Assembly (NCBI GenBank): GCA_037074765.1
Contig: JBAMDO010000185.1
Span: 1-64,000 of the forward strand
DNA length: 64,000 nt
Direction: 5' to 3'
Source: Mansonella perstans
Lineage: Eukaryota > Nematoda > Chromadorea > Rhabditida > Onchocercidae
The notes below the pieces were generated by a model, which had not been told where the DNA came from, searched no databases, and saw only the letters and a list, made by a program, of their open reading frames with translations. A program made the translations under genes and the position numbers. Positions 63,839-64,000 of this stretch are shown here, piece by piece (within the stretch, counting starts at the first letter, position 1; each line of letters starts with the position of its first letter).

Positions 63839-64000
63839 TAATAGCAAAAAAAAGTTTATTAGATTCTAAAATATCCTTTTAATACTAGTCTTCCTATTTT
63901 CTTCGAACCGAATAATGAAGTAAATCTATCCCATAATGTGATGTCTATCATAATGTAATGCTGAATGTGAAGGAAAATGAAGTACAGTCATAGTACCTCA

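Overview
The window is AT-rich (roughly 70 % by eye) invertebrate nuclear DNA with intron-split genes: acceptors of the TTTTCAG/TTTTAG type, short to medium introns, and starts that often sit just behind an acceptor-like AG, as expected where mRNAs are trans-spliced. Every recognised protein is of animal type and the closest remembered relatives are nematode. I read it as a clade III (spirurid, probably filarial) nematode contig. That placement is inference; no species is claimed.

Layout, left to right. 1-1.5 kb: the 3' end of an unrecognised plus-strand gene. 1.5-11.4 kb: a long gene-poor stretch with a 47-bp tandem repeat and a few weak short ORFs or exons. 11.4-14.3 kb: two tandem plus-strand genes for small secreted cysteine-rich proteins, the first with two sushi/CCP domains, the second with one clear CCP-like domain. 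15.0-16.8 kb: a decayed, internally deleted BEL/Pao retrotransposon. 19.1-25.4 kb, minus: a complete 16-exon extracellular heparan-sulfate 6-O-endosulfatase (sul-1/SULF). 27.4-31.7 kb, minus: a two-zinc-finger ZC2HC1-type protein, head to head (121 bp) with a newly assembled four-exon multi-pass membrane protein gene on the plus strand. 34.2-38.0 kb, minus: phosphoglycerate kinase. 40.8-46.3 kb, minus: 6-phosphofructokinase. 47.8-49.9 kb, minus: mitochondrial ribosomal protein S28, head to head with a plus-strand MBLAC1-type metallo-beta-lactamase-fold gene (50.4-51.8 kb). 55.5 kb to the end, plus: an ACK/TNK2-family non-receptor tyrosine kinase (SAM-like, kinase, SH3, CRIB-like, proline-rich tail) that may run out of the window.

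Exon chains were built by hand from splice signals and reading phase. In each complete multi-exon model given (sul-1, ZC2HC1, pgk, pfk, mrps-28, MBLAC1, both CCP genes, the membrane protein) all phases close and the frame ends at a stop; the protein lengths quoted follow from these chains. Two steps of glycolysis (PFK, PGK) lie next to each other on the same strand. The rest looks like unrelated housekeeping and signalling genes separated by repeat-bearing intergenic DNA. No CRISPR array, bacterial operon or defence system is present, and I found no tRNA or rRNA gene.
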